DNA from: an uncultured Actinomyces sp.
Lineage (GTDB): Bacteria; Actinomycetota; Actinomycetes; Actinomycetales; Actinomycetaceae
Assembly (NCBI GenBank): GCA_902373545.1
Contig: CABKMZ010000041.1
Coordinates: 1-16,528, forward strand
Direction: 5' to 3'
DNA: 16,528 bases
Part shown: one piece after another, positions 1-7,128 of the stretch
Position numbering within the stretch: position 1 is the stretch's first letter
How the letters are laid out: each line of letters opens with the position of its first letter
Program-made: the position numbers and the translations under genes
Notes under the pieces: generated by a model
The model's database searches: none
Seen by the model: only the letters and a program-made list of their open reading frames with translations
What the model was told of the DNA's origin: nothing

Positions 1-187
1 CCCACAGGTTGATCGCGGCGAAGTCGCCGGACTCGCGGGCGGCGGCCAGCTTCTCGAGGGCGGCGTTCGCGCCGGCCACGTAGTTGGCGTGGTGCTTGTC
101 GTGGTGCAGCTCCATGATGCGGCCGGAGATGTGGGGCTCGAGGGCGGCGTAATCGTAGGGAAGTTCGGGCAGGGTGTAGACGGTCAT
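1..187 (-). CDS. sodA: Superoxide dismutase (Mn/Fe type), N-terminal part only
   Basis: This is the first 62 codons of a Mn/Fe-family superoxide dismutase, which converts superoxide to hydrogen peroxide and oxygen in the cytoplasm; the rest lies beyond the left edge. The start reads [20 protein letters not shown], the family's typical opening. It is followed by [12 protein letters not shown], in which His28 matches the first metal-ligand histidine of SodA. The start codon is placed by a strong AGGAGG ribosome site 6 bases upstream (minus strand, about 193-199). The choice between Mn, Fe or cambialistic metal cannot be made because the C-terminal ligand region is missing. It lies downstream of the DUF808 gene on the same strand, but a hairpin at 296-337 separates the two, so it is probably its own transcription unit. 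Confidence 0.93.
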   Translation of the reverse strand, partial: MTVYTLPELPYDYAALEPHISGRIMELHHDKHHANYVAGANAALEKLAAARESGDFAAINLW

Positions 188-295
188 GATGCTCCTCCTG
201 GCGTCTTCGTCGTTTTGTTGTTACCTCCAAGGGTAGTACTTAAGTCCCGACTTGCGTAGGGGTTTCATGTCACCTTTCGCGGATTGCGATCAACG

Positions 296-337
296 ACGAG
301 GCCGGGGCTGGTCCGCTCGAACCCACCCCGGCCTCGT
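296..337 (-). terminator. 12-bp perfect inverted repeat, probable terminator
   Basis: ACGAGGCCGGGG (296-307) pairs perfectly with CCCCGGCCTCGT (326-337) around an 18-base loop. It begins 15 bases past the stop of the DUF808 gene on the minus strand, so it probably ends that transcript before the superoxide dismutase gene. There is no clear T-run after it. Each arm is a copy of the short ACGAGGCC-type element that recurs elsewhere in the window. Confidence 0.6.
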
Positions 338-352
338 GACAAGAGAAGAAAA

Positions 353-1321
353 TCAGGCCCTTCCGCGCGCCTTGCGTACGAGCGCCGAGGCGCCCACGAC
401 GATCCACGCGATGACCGCGCCGAGAATGACACCGAAGACGCCGGACAGGAGAGTCTCGACCAGCCAGGTGACGAAGCTGCCCGCTGCGGACACCGCGTGC
501 TCGGCGGTCTCGAGGATGTGGTGGAAGACGGGGACGCCGACCTCGGCGAGGTTTTCGATGACCAGGTGGCCGCCCACCCACAGCATCGCGACCGTGCCGA
601 CGACGCCGATGACGTTGAAGATGTGCGGCATGACGCGCACGATCGTGCGGCCCATGTTGTCGACGGGGCCGGGGCGGTTGTCCTCGGGCTTGATGGCACC
701 CTTGGCCAGGTGGAGGCCGAAATCGTCCGCCTTCACGAGCAGAGCGACGAGGCCGTACACGAAGAACGTCATGAAGAACGCGACCCCGATGAGGACGGCG
801 ACGCGCATCGCGCCGTGCTCATTCGATAGGCCCGCCATCGACACGAGCATGATTTCGGCGCTGAGGATCAGGTCGGTGCGGGTCGCGGAGGACACGATGC
901 TCTTTTCGAGTTCCTCGGCGGAGGCAGCGCCGCCCTCCTCGTGCCCCTCGTGGTGGCCGGGCAGCCAGCCGAGTTTCTCGAGGACCTTCTCCCCGCCCTC
1001 GAAGCACAGGTACGCGCCGCCCACGACCAGCAGGAACGGCAGGACCCGCGGCGCGAACCAGGTGAGCAACAGCGCGATCGGCAGGATGATGAACAGCTTA
1101 TTAATAAGGGAGCCGCGCGCGATCTTGCCGATGATGGGTAGCTCGCGTTCGGGGCTCAGGCCCGACACGTACTGAGGAGTCACTGCCGTGTCGTCGATGA
1201 CGACGCCGACCGCCTTCGACGAGGCCTTGACGGCGTTGGCCGCAACATCGTCGATGGACGAGGCCGTGACCTTCGCGAGGGTCGCGATATCGTCGAGTAG
1301 GGCGACAAGTCCTCCGGACAT
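353..1321 (-). CDS. DUF808 / YedI-family inner membrane protein
   Basis: A 322-residue protein of the DUF808 (YedI) family, whose function is unknown. The family signature is the N-terminal MSGGLVALLDDIATLAKVTA, the conserved stretch around DDTAVTPQYVSG (43-54) and the PERELPIIGKIARGS segment (57-71). Hydrophobic, probably membrane-spanning stretches are at about 75-108 (possibly two passes), 172-197, 232-255 and 284-315. A short loop rich in His, Glu and Gly (HHEGHEEGG, 123-131) lies between the first and second groups. Length is normal for the family. The ATG is supported by AGGAGG 6-7 bases upstream (minus strand, about 1328-1334). It is divergent from the methyltransferase gene, with a 78-bp shared promoter region. 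A plus-strand open frame over most of it is an antisense shadow. Confidence 0.9.
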   Translation of the reverse strand: MSGGLVALLDDIATLAKVTASSIDDVAANAVKASSKAVGVVIDDTAVTPQYVSGLSPERELPIIGKIARGSLINKLFIILPIALLLTWFAPRVLPFLLVVGGAYLCFEGGEKVLEKLGWLPGHHEGHEEGGAASAEELEKSIVSSATRTDLILSAEIMLVSMAGLSNEHGAMRVAVLIGVAFFMTFFVYGLVALLVKADDFGLHLAKGAIKPEDNRPGPVDNMGRTIVRVMPHIFNVIGVVGTVAMLWVGGHLVIENLAEVGVPVFHHILETAEHAVSAAGSFVTWLVETLLSGVFGVILGAVIAWIVVGASALVRKARGRA

Positions 1322-1364
1322 GGGTTTTCCTCCTATGGGCCTCGCGTGAGGGGCCTCGTGTCGT

Positions 1365-1400
1365 TACGCGCATTGTACGTGCGGGGATAGTCTAGAGTCA
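1365..1400. promoter_or_regulatory. Divergent promoter region (DUF808 gene and methyltransferase gene)
   Basis: On the minus strand TACAAT (1377-1372) is a near-consensus -10 box for the DUF808 gene, giving a leader of roughly 45 bases. On the plus strand TAGTCT (1388-1393) lies 6-7 bases before the methyltransferase ATG at 1400, and there is no Shine-Dalgarno sequence in between. This geometry fits a leaderless transcript starting at the A of the ATG, which is common in Actinobacteria. Convincing -35 boxes were not found. Both assignments are inferred from spacing and sequence only. Confidence 0.4.
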
Positions 1401-3097
1401 TGACGACTTCCGCACCCGTTCCTGCCCTCGATCGTGACCTCATCGCCCGCCTGCGCTTCGACGTTATCGCGGCAAGCTGGACCACTGACACCCTTGAGAC
1501 GCTGCTCAGTGACGGCGCCCTGTCCGCCCTCATGCGCGACTCGCGCCTGCCCGCCCTCGTCGAGCTCGCGGGCGTCACCGACCCGGCGGCTACCCTCACG
1601 CGCTTCTTCGTCCTCGGCCAGCCAGAGCGCGCCTCGGCCCTGGATGCGGCCCTGCCGACGCTGGGCGCCGCGGGTCTGGAAACCCTTGGTCTCGCGGCCA
1701 CTATCGACGAGGCCGAGGCCACTTCCGCTCTCGTCGTCACCCGCGGGTGCGGCAAGTTTGCGCCCAAGCGTGAGGATGCGCAGGCGGGCGAGGGGGCCTC
1801 GTCCCCGAAGACGCCGACCCTGCCGACGATGCGCGACCCTGACGAGGAGGCGCCCGAGCCCGAGGTGGAGTCGGACCCGTGGATGAGTGCCCTGTACGAC
1901 CTGCGCCCCCACGCGGCGACCCTGCCCGGCGGGGACCGCGACTGGTGGGTGACCTCGGACCCGGGGGAGATGCGCACCGGCAAGCCCCTGGCGGACGATC
2001 ACGTGATGGGCGTCGGCGGGGCGACGCGGACGCTGCTGGGTATGACCGTGCGTGATTCTGTTGACTCCGCGCTCGACCTGGGGTGCGGCTGCGGCATCCA
2101 GGCCCTGTACCTGGCCACGCACGCGCGCCGCGTCGTCGCCACCGACCTCTCGGCGCGGGCGTGCGCGCTCACGCAGTTCAACGCGGCCCTCAACGAGGCC
2201 GTCATCGATGTCCGCGAGGGCTCCCTCTTCGAGCCGGTCGTGGGCGAGACCTTCGACCTCATCGTCACCAACCCGCCCTTCGTGATCACTCCCGACTCGG
2301 TGCGCGGCGCGGCCGGCCTGCTCGAGTATCGCGACGGCGGCATGGACCGCGACAACCTGGTCCGCGCGGTCCTGCGCCGCGCGCCCGCATGCATGAACGA
2401 GGGCGGCACCCTGCAGATGCTCGCCAACTGGGAGATCCCCGTCGACCGCAACCCGGACACGCAGTGGTTCGAGCGCGTCGACGCGTGGCTTAAAGACCTG
2501 CCCGTGGACGCGTGGGTCGTCCAGCGCGACGTCCTCGATCCCGCGCGCTACGTGGACATGTGGATCCGCGACTCGGGTGGCCAGCTCATGGCCCGCGCCG
2601 ACTACGAGCGCGCGTTCACCTCGTGGCTGGTGGATTTCCGTCGCGCGGGCACGGGCGCGATCGGCATGGGTTTCGTGGCGCTTCGCAGGCTCGACGAGGC
2701 CGTGGCCGCCTCGGGTGGGGTGCGTGCGTTTGATCTGTCCCTCGATGGGCACGCCCCGCGCGGGTGTGACGTGGCGTGGGCGCTGGCCTCCCTGCGCGCC
2801 CCGGAGCTGTGGGAGGTGGCGCTGACGCGCGCCTCGGATGTGCGCGAGGAGCGCCACTACGTGCCGGGTAGTCCCGACCCGGAGCTGCTGATCCTGCATC
2901 AGGGTGGGGGATTGGGCCGGTCGGTGCCGGTCTCCTCGGCCGTGTCCGCGGTCGTGGGGGCCTCCGACGGTGAGTTGACGGTCGGGCAGATCGCGGCGGC
3001 CGTCGCGATGCTTACCTCCGCCGAGGTGGACGACGTGCGCGCCGAGGTTGAGGCGCCCCTGCGCGACCTGATCCGCTGGGGGTTCCTGACGTTCTGA
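1400..3097 (+). CDS. Class I SAM-dependent methyltransferase (HemK/RsmC-like fold, NPPF motif)
   Basis: A 565-residue, probably cytoplasmic methyltransferase. The SAM-binding glycine loop is DLGCGCG at 226-232, followed by the acidic strand end VVATDLS. The catalytic-type NPPF motif (N291-F294, in FDLIVTNPPF) is that of enzymes that methylate amide or exocyclic nitrogens, such as HemK/PrmC, RsmC and N6-adenine methylases. An N-terminal helical domain (about 1-220) precedes the catalytic domain, and a C-terminal winged-helix-like tail (about 510-565, ending DLIRWGFLTF) follows. This three-part layout is a conserved actinobacterial family (DUF7059 / methyltransferase / DUF7782, named from memory). 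The substrate is unknown. The start has no Shine-Dalgarno site but has a -10-like TAGTCT at leaderless spacing. It is monocistronic, with a strong hairpin 13 bases after the stop. Its last 22 codons are echoed at 9712-9777. Confidence 0.85.
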   Translation: MTTSAPVPALDRDLIARLRFDVIAASWTTDTLETLLSDGALSALMRDSRLPALVELAGVTDPAATLTRFFVLGQPERASALDAALPTLGAAGLETLGLAATIDEAEATSALVVTRGCGKFAPKREDAQAGEGASSPKTPTLPTMRDPDEEAPEPEVESDPWMSALYDLRPHAATLPGGDRDWWVTSDPGEMRTGKPLADDHVMGVGGATRTLLGMTVRDSVDSALDLGCGCGIQALYLATHARRVVATDLSARACALTQFNAALNEAVIDVREGSLFEPVVGETFDLIVTNPPFVITPDSVRGAAGLLEYRDGGMDRDNLVRAVLRRAPACMNEGGTLQMLANWEIPVDRNPDTQWFERVDAWLKDLPVDAWVVQRDVLDPARYVDMWIRDSGGQLMARADYERAFTSWLVDFRRAGTGAIGMGFVALRRLDEAVAASGGVRAFDLSLDGHAPRGCDVAWALASLRAPELWEVALTRASDVREERHYVPGSPDPELLILHQGGGLGRSVPVSSAVSAVVGASDGELTVGQIAAAVAMLTSAEVDDVRAEVEAPLRDLIRWGFLTF

Positions 3098-3110
3098 GCG
3101 TCTTGCCTGT

Positions 3111-3152
3111 ATGCGGGGTGCCGCGGCCGTGATCGGTCGCGGCACCCCGCAT
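3111..3152 (+). terminator. 15-bp perfect hairpin terminator after the methyltransferase gene
   Basis: ATGCGGGGTGCCGCG (3111-3125) and CGCGGCACCCCGCAT (3138-3152) are perfectly complementary around a 12-base loop, 13 bases after the TGA. TTTTT follows about ten bases later. A related, diverged hairpin lies at 9793-9822 behind the duplicated methyltransferase tail. Confidence 0.8.
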
Positions 3153-3244
3153 TATAGTCGCGATTTTTCGTTGCTATTCCGGGTTTTTGGCGAGTGTGGG
3201 GGCGGGTGCGAGTCGGGCTGACTCCAGATGTGGGACCCCTGTGT

Positions 3245-3275
3245 TAGCCTGGCGCCACGATTCAGCGAAGGAGCG
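3245..3275 (+). promoter_or_regulatory. Possible -10 box and ribosome site of the SWIM operon
   Basis: TAGCCT (3245-3250) fits the actinobacterial TANNNT -10 pattern. GAAGGAG, about 6 bases before the ATG at 3278, is a good ribosome site. A CTGACT at 3218-3223 is too far upstream (21-base spacer) to be a convincing -35. The AT-richer stretch 3151-3190 just after the terminator is the other place a promoter could lie. Confidence 0.3.
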
Positions 3276-3277
3276 AC

Positions 3278-4672
3278 ATGGACTACGAGTTCGCATACCG
3301 CTACGCGGCGGCCTCGCGCCTGGACGAGGGCGGTGGCCTCGAGCTGGCGACCTCGGGAGGCTCGACCCCCGAGGGGGAGGCGGCGCATCCCTTTTTCTTC
3401 TCGGGCTTCATGGAGCGCCCCGACGTGGTGGCCGCGGGGCTGCTCGCGGTCGCGCGCGTGGCCCGCACGCGCTTCTACGTGCCGCCCGGCATGGTTCCCA
3501 CCCCCGGTGGGGGATTGACGCGGATCGGGATGCTTGACCCGGTTGTGACCAGCACGGCGGAGGGCCTGCGTTTTGAGTCCTTCAGCGTGTGCTGCGGCGT
3601 GTATGCCCGGCTCGACGTGGAGGCCTCGGCCCTGGACGCCACCCACCGCGCGGTCGGCGTGACCAACGTGGACGTCAACCAGCCGCTGCGCGCCGCCCTG
3701 GCCTCCCTGCGCGCCGGGGAGCCCCTGCACCTGGATGTGGGGTCGGAGGGCCTGACAGCCACGACCCTGGATGGGGAGGTGACCGAGGAGCGGGTTCCCC
3801 TGTCCCTGCGCTGGCTCAAGGGATTCGCGGAGACCCAGATGCTCTCCTCGGCGATGATGCCCCTCCACGTGTTGAATACTGCGCAGGCGCGCGCCTTCGT
3901 TCGAGGCCTGCCCAGGTCCAGCGCGACGGGCACGGTCATGTGGGCGGGTCGGGCTGTGCGCGGGCTGCGCTTGGGAACCAGGCCCGCGCCGGGGGCGGCG
4001 TGCGTGGCGGGGCCGGAGCGCCTGCGCGTGTTCGAGCCGCTGCTGCACCTCATTACTTCGCTTGAGGCCTACGGTCCTGACGTGGACGCGGGCAGCGAGC
4101 CGGTCGCCTCCCTGTGGGTTGCCCGCATGCCCGGCGCGCGCCTCTCCATTGGGCTCAGCCCCGCCAAGTCGCGCGGATTCTCGGGGGAGGGCGCGGTCCT
4201 GGCCTCCCTGGGGGACTCGCGCGTCGAGGAGGACGCCGACATGCTCTCCGCCCTGCTCTCGTTCGAGCCGCGCATCGACACGCAGCTCATGGCCGCTCGC
4301 GCAGGCCTGGCCCCGGATCGGGTCGCCGGAGGCCTGGCGCTGCTGGCCTCAAGCGGGCAGGTTGGCTTCGACGTCACCGAGGGGGCCTACTTCCATCGGC
4401 CACTGCCCGTGCGTCCCGACGCGCTCACCGCCATGCATCCGCGCCTGGCCGGGGCACGCGCGCTCATTGAGCGCGGCGCGGTCACACGGGAGGAGGGCGC
4501 GCGATTCCGCGTGTCCTCGGGCGTGAACCGCTACCGGGTGGAGGCGCCCGCCGACCCTTACGCCATCGGTGAGTACCGCTGCACCTGCCCGTGGTGGATG
4601 AAACACAGGGGAGGGCGAGGCCCCTGCAAGCACGTCCTCGCCGTCTCCACTCTGATCAAGGAGGATCAATGA
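3278..4672 (+). CDS. SWIM zinc-finger protein
   Basis: A 464-residue protein whose last 35 residues form a SWIM zinc finger: C435-x-C437-x12-C450-x-H452 (YRCTCPWWMKHRGG... GPCKHVLAV). SWIM fingers bind one zinc ion and usually mediate contact with DNA or protein partners. The remaining 420 residues show no motif I recognise; stretches at 190-215 and 290-380 look helical. The start is fixed by a GAAGGAG ribosome site. The stop overlaps the next start as ATGA (4669-4672), so translation is probably coupled to the 819-residue protein. In other bacteria SWIM proteins of this kind are encoded beside large DUF6493-type repeat proteins, a MoxR ATPase and a VWA protein; only the first of those partners is visible here. 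The biochemical role is unknown. Confidence 0.8.
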   Translation: MDYEFAYRYAAASRLDEGGGLELATSGGSTPEGEAAHPFFFSGFMERPDVVAAGLLAVARVARTRFYVPPGMVPTPGGGLTRIGMLDPVVTSTAEGLRFESFSVCCGVYARLDVEASALDATHRAVGVTNVDVNQPLRAALASLRAGEPLHLDVGSEGLTATTLDGEVTEERVPLSLRWLKGFAETQMLSSAMMPLHVLNTAQARAFVRGLPRSSATGTVMWAGRAVRGLRLGTRPAPGAACVAGPERLRVFEPLLHLITSLEAYGPDVDAGSEPVASLWVARMPGARLSIGLSPAKSRGFSGEGAVLASLGDSRVEEDADMLSALLSFEPRIDTQLMAARAGLAPDRVAGGLALLASSGQVGFDVTEGAYFHRPLPVRPDALTAMHPRLAGARALIERGAVTREEGARFRVSSGVNRYRVEAPADPYAIGEYRCTCPWWMKHRGGRGPCKHVLAVSTLIKEDQ

Positions 4673-7128
4673 GTCAGACATCGGATAAGAGCTGGCGTCC
4701 CGAGACCCTGGAGGAATGCGCTGACTTTTGGAGGCTGCACCTGTGGATCACAGATCACCCAGGCGAGTGGACGCTCGACCAGGTCTACGCGCGCATGCTC
4801 GAGCTCAACGAGGGGCCGCCCACGCTCTATGACCTGGACGTCAGCTCCAGGGTCACCGGTGCCTGGCTCAAGGGGATCGGCTTCTTGCGTCTGGCTGAAC
4901 TGCGCGGCGACCTGGCCCTCGACCATGACGAGCGGTACCTAACGGCGCTGATCGCTCTCGAACCCGGGCTGCAGTTGCCCCTCATGCGCGCTGATAGGGA
5001 GCTGCGCGAGGAGCTGGTGTGGGGGATGCTGCGTCAGGAGGGCAACCGCGGCGTGTCCCTGTCTGCCTCCGACCGTTCTGCCACCATGGGATCGGAGCGG
5101 ACGCCCGGCTGGTCGCGAACGCTCGCCGCCAGCATCGACGAGGGGCTCATCGAGCGCGACCGCCTGCTCGATGCCCTCCTGGGGATGCTGGCGGCCGACC
5201 TGCCGTCGGGGCGCGCCGGATGGTATTCGCGCACCCTGCGAATGCTGTCCATGACCCTCGACGAGGCCGAGGCGCGCCAGGGGGCCCTGTGCGCCCTCAT
5301 GTCCGCGCCCGTCGGGGCGACCGTCACCCTGGCGGTCGGGCAGCTGACCGCCCTCTCGAAGGCCGGGCGACTCGACCTGGAGCTCTTTGCGCGCAGCTGC
5401 GAGGGCGCGCTCATGGGGTCGAAGGCGAACGCCCTGCGCGTGCTCGGGGTCCTGCGTGATGGCCTCGGCGCCGTGGAGGGCACCGACCTCGAACCCCTGC
5501 TCGGCGTCGCCCTCTCCTTCCCGCATGCGCAGGTGCAGGCTCTGGCCATCGACTTGGCGAGTGACGCGCTGCGATCGGGCCTCCTCGACTCCGCAGCGGT
5601 CGGCCGCCTCCTGTCGGACGCGGAGTTGGACCCGCTCGTCGTTGCCACGCTCGACCTCCTCGACCCCGGGCACGCGGCGACCGACCAGGCCGACCCCGGC
5701 CTCGTCCCCGAGGATGACCCGGGCGAGCAGGCGCCCGCCGCCTTTCTGCCCCCGCCCCGGGAGGTGGCCGACCTGGTTCCCATGAGCGCCGACGACGTGA
5801 GCGGGAGGGTCGGCGTCCTGGCGCAGGGCGCGCAGATGGGGCTCGAATACGAGGCGCTGCTCGCGTTCCTGGCATCCCCCGAGTTCGACCCGAGTGCGCT
5901 GGAATCGTTGCGCCCGCTCGTGCGGCGCCTGACTACGCGCAGATTCGGGTACGAGCGCATGCTCGGAACTCTCCTGCAGATAGCCCTCGATGGGGGAGGG
6001 GAGGGCGCGGAGAACCCGCTGGCCGCTGGCACCGCCTGGTTGGAATCGGAAAATATGCCGACCCTTATGCGAGAGCGCATCATCGAAGTTGCGGGCCTGG
6101 TCGAGCGCGGACGGCGCTACAACCTCCTGGCCACGCCCACCGACGACCGCGGAGCCGTGAATCCCCTGACGCTCGTGCGCCGTGCCCTGGACAACGGGGC
6201 TGCCTCGCCGCTTCGCGCAGATCTCACCCAGGCGCTGCTGCGCGTGGACGTCGAGCACCCGGACTGCGCGGCCGCGCTTGCGCTTGTGGAGGAGCGGGAG
6301 GCGGAGCTGCCCGCCGCGGCTCGCATCCGTCTCGCGCTCACGGGCGCGGTGCGCAGACGGGCCGAGGGCTACCTGTCCTCCCTCTCCGTGACGTGGGAAG
6401 GGCGCCCCGCCTATGAGTCGCGCAGCGGGAAGCCCAAGATCGCGCGCGACGGATCGCCGGTCTATGCCTTCTATTTCCCGCGCGTTGTCGGCGCAGATAC
6501 GGGCGCGACAGGCCCTGAGCTGGGCGCGCTCGCGGATATTGCGAGCGCCTCGGGTGATTTTACTGCCCACCGATATCTCTACCCCGCGTCGGTGCGTCAC
6601 TTCGCCGTCTGCCTGATCGCCTCGCAGTGGTATGTGCTTGACAGTACGCAGCTGACCGCTGACTGCTATCGGGCCCTGTGTGAGCACGGCGGGCGCTGGG
6701 ATTCGCTGTCCGCCCAGCTCCTCGGCCAGGCGATGGGCGAACGCGAGGTCGAGTCGCGCGCCCTCGGCGTCGAGACCCTTGCCGCCCTGGTGGCGCGCGG
6801 GGATCTCGCCTTTGACGAGGCCGTGGCAGCTTTCGCGGCCGTGGCGCACACCGTGAAACTGAACCGGTGGGCGCAGGCCTTCGAGGATCTGGGGGACGTG
6901 GATCCGCGCCTCGCGCTGGACCTGGCGCTCGCTTTGCTTCCTGGGCTTGAGCGCGGACGCACGGGCATCGGCCAGCTGCTGGGCGTTATCACCGCGCAGT
7001 ACGCGCGGGCGCAGGCCGAGGGGTGGGCGCCGCCGCTTGGTGAGGAGTGTATCGGCTGGCTTGGTCTTTTCCGAGGCTCCTCACAGGCGGCCAAGTACGC
7101 GCGCACACTGAAGGAGATGGGTCAATGA
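4669..7128 (+). CDS. Large helical-repeat protein, DUF6493-like partner of the SWIM protein
   Basis: An 819-residue soluble protein. I chose ATG 4669 (MSQTSDKSWRPE) rather than the in-frame ATG 26 codons upstream because 4669 follows an AAGGAGG ribosome site (about 4659-4665) and overlaps the SWIM stop; the upstream extension lies inside the SWIM finger coding sequence. Residues about 150-290 are helix-rich, HEAT-like repeats (LIERDRLLDALLGMLAADL, then AVGQLTALSKAG). LLATPTDDRGAVNPLTLVRR at about residues 487-506 is the motif I remember from DUF6493-type proteins, where a conserved TPT is followed by P-x-x-L-V-x-R. A second helical region fills the last 130 residues and ends with SSQAAKYARTLKEMGQ. 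No catalytic motif is visible, so a scaffold or interaction role is likely. It resembles the next protein at low identity in both helical regions, suggesting an old duplication. Confidence 0.7.
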   Translation: MSQTSDKSWRPETLEECADFWRLHLWITDHPGEWTLDQVYARMLELNEGPPTLYDLDVSSRVTGAWLKGIGFLRLAELRGDLALDHDERYLTALIALEPGLQLPLMRADRELREELVWGMLRQEGNRGVSLSASDRSATMGSERTPGWSRTLAASIDEGLIERDRLLDALLGMLAADLPSGRAGWYSRTLRMLSMTLDEAEARQGALCALMSAPVGATVTLAVGQLTALSKAGRLDLELFARSCEGALMGSKANALRVLGVLRDGLGAVEGTDLEPLLGVALSFPHAQVQALAIDLASDALRSGLLDSAAVGRLLSDAELDPLVVATLDLLDPGHAATDQADPGLVPEDDPGEQAPAAFLPPPREVADLVPMSADDVSGRVGVLAQGAQMGLEYEALLAFLASPEFDPSALESLRPLVRRLTTRRFGYERMLGTLLQIALDGGGEGAENPLAAGTAWLESENMPTLMRERIIEVAGLVERGRRYNLLATPTDDRGAVNPLTLVRRALDNGAASPLRADLTQALLRVDVEHPDCAAALALVEEREAELPAAARIRLALTGAVRRRAEGYLSSLSVTWEGRPAYESRSGKPKIARDGSPVYAFYFPRVVGADTGATGPELGALADIASASGDFTAHRYLYPASVRHFAVCLIASQWYVLDSTQLTADCYRALCEHGGRWDSLSAQLLGQAMGEREVESRALGVETLAALVARGDLAFDEAVAAFAAVAHTVKLNRWAQAFEDLGDVDPRLALDLALALLPGLERGRTGIGQLLGVITAQYARAQAEGWAPPLGEECIGWLGLFRGSSQAAKYARTLKEMGQ

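Noticed and set aside
252..1175. A 307-codon plus-strand open frame over the DUF808 gene
   Set aside because: Composition rich in Arg, Thr, Pro and Ser with no family motifs; the minus strand has the conserved DUF808 sequence and a strong ribosome site.
1364..3145. A 593-codon minus-strand open frame over the methyltransferase gene
   Set aside because: It is antisense to a gene with clear SAM and NPPF motifs. Long antisense frames are expected at this GC content, and its translation is Arg/His/Gly/Gln-rich without recognisable domains.
4591..4668. Upstream ATG starts adding 26 codons to the 819-residue protein, and likewise to the 872-residue protein at 7047
   Set aside because: Both extensions lie inside the preceding coding sequence in another frame and lack ribosome sites; the ATGA-overlapping starts have good ones. 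The equal length of 26 codons is coincidence.
4939..6849. A 636-codon minus-strand open frame over the 819-residue gene
   Set aside because: Same reason: low-complexity Arg/Gly/His/Gln composition, no ribosome site, and opposite to a coupled operon.
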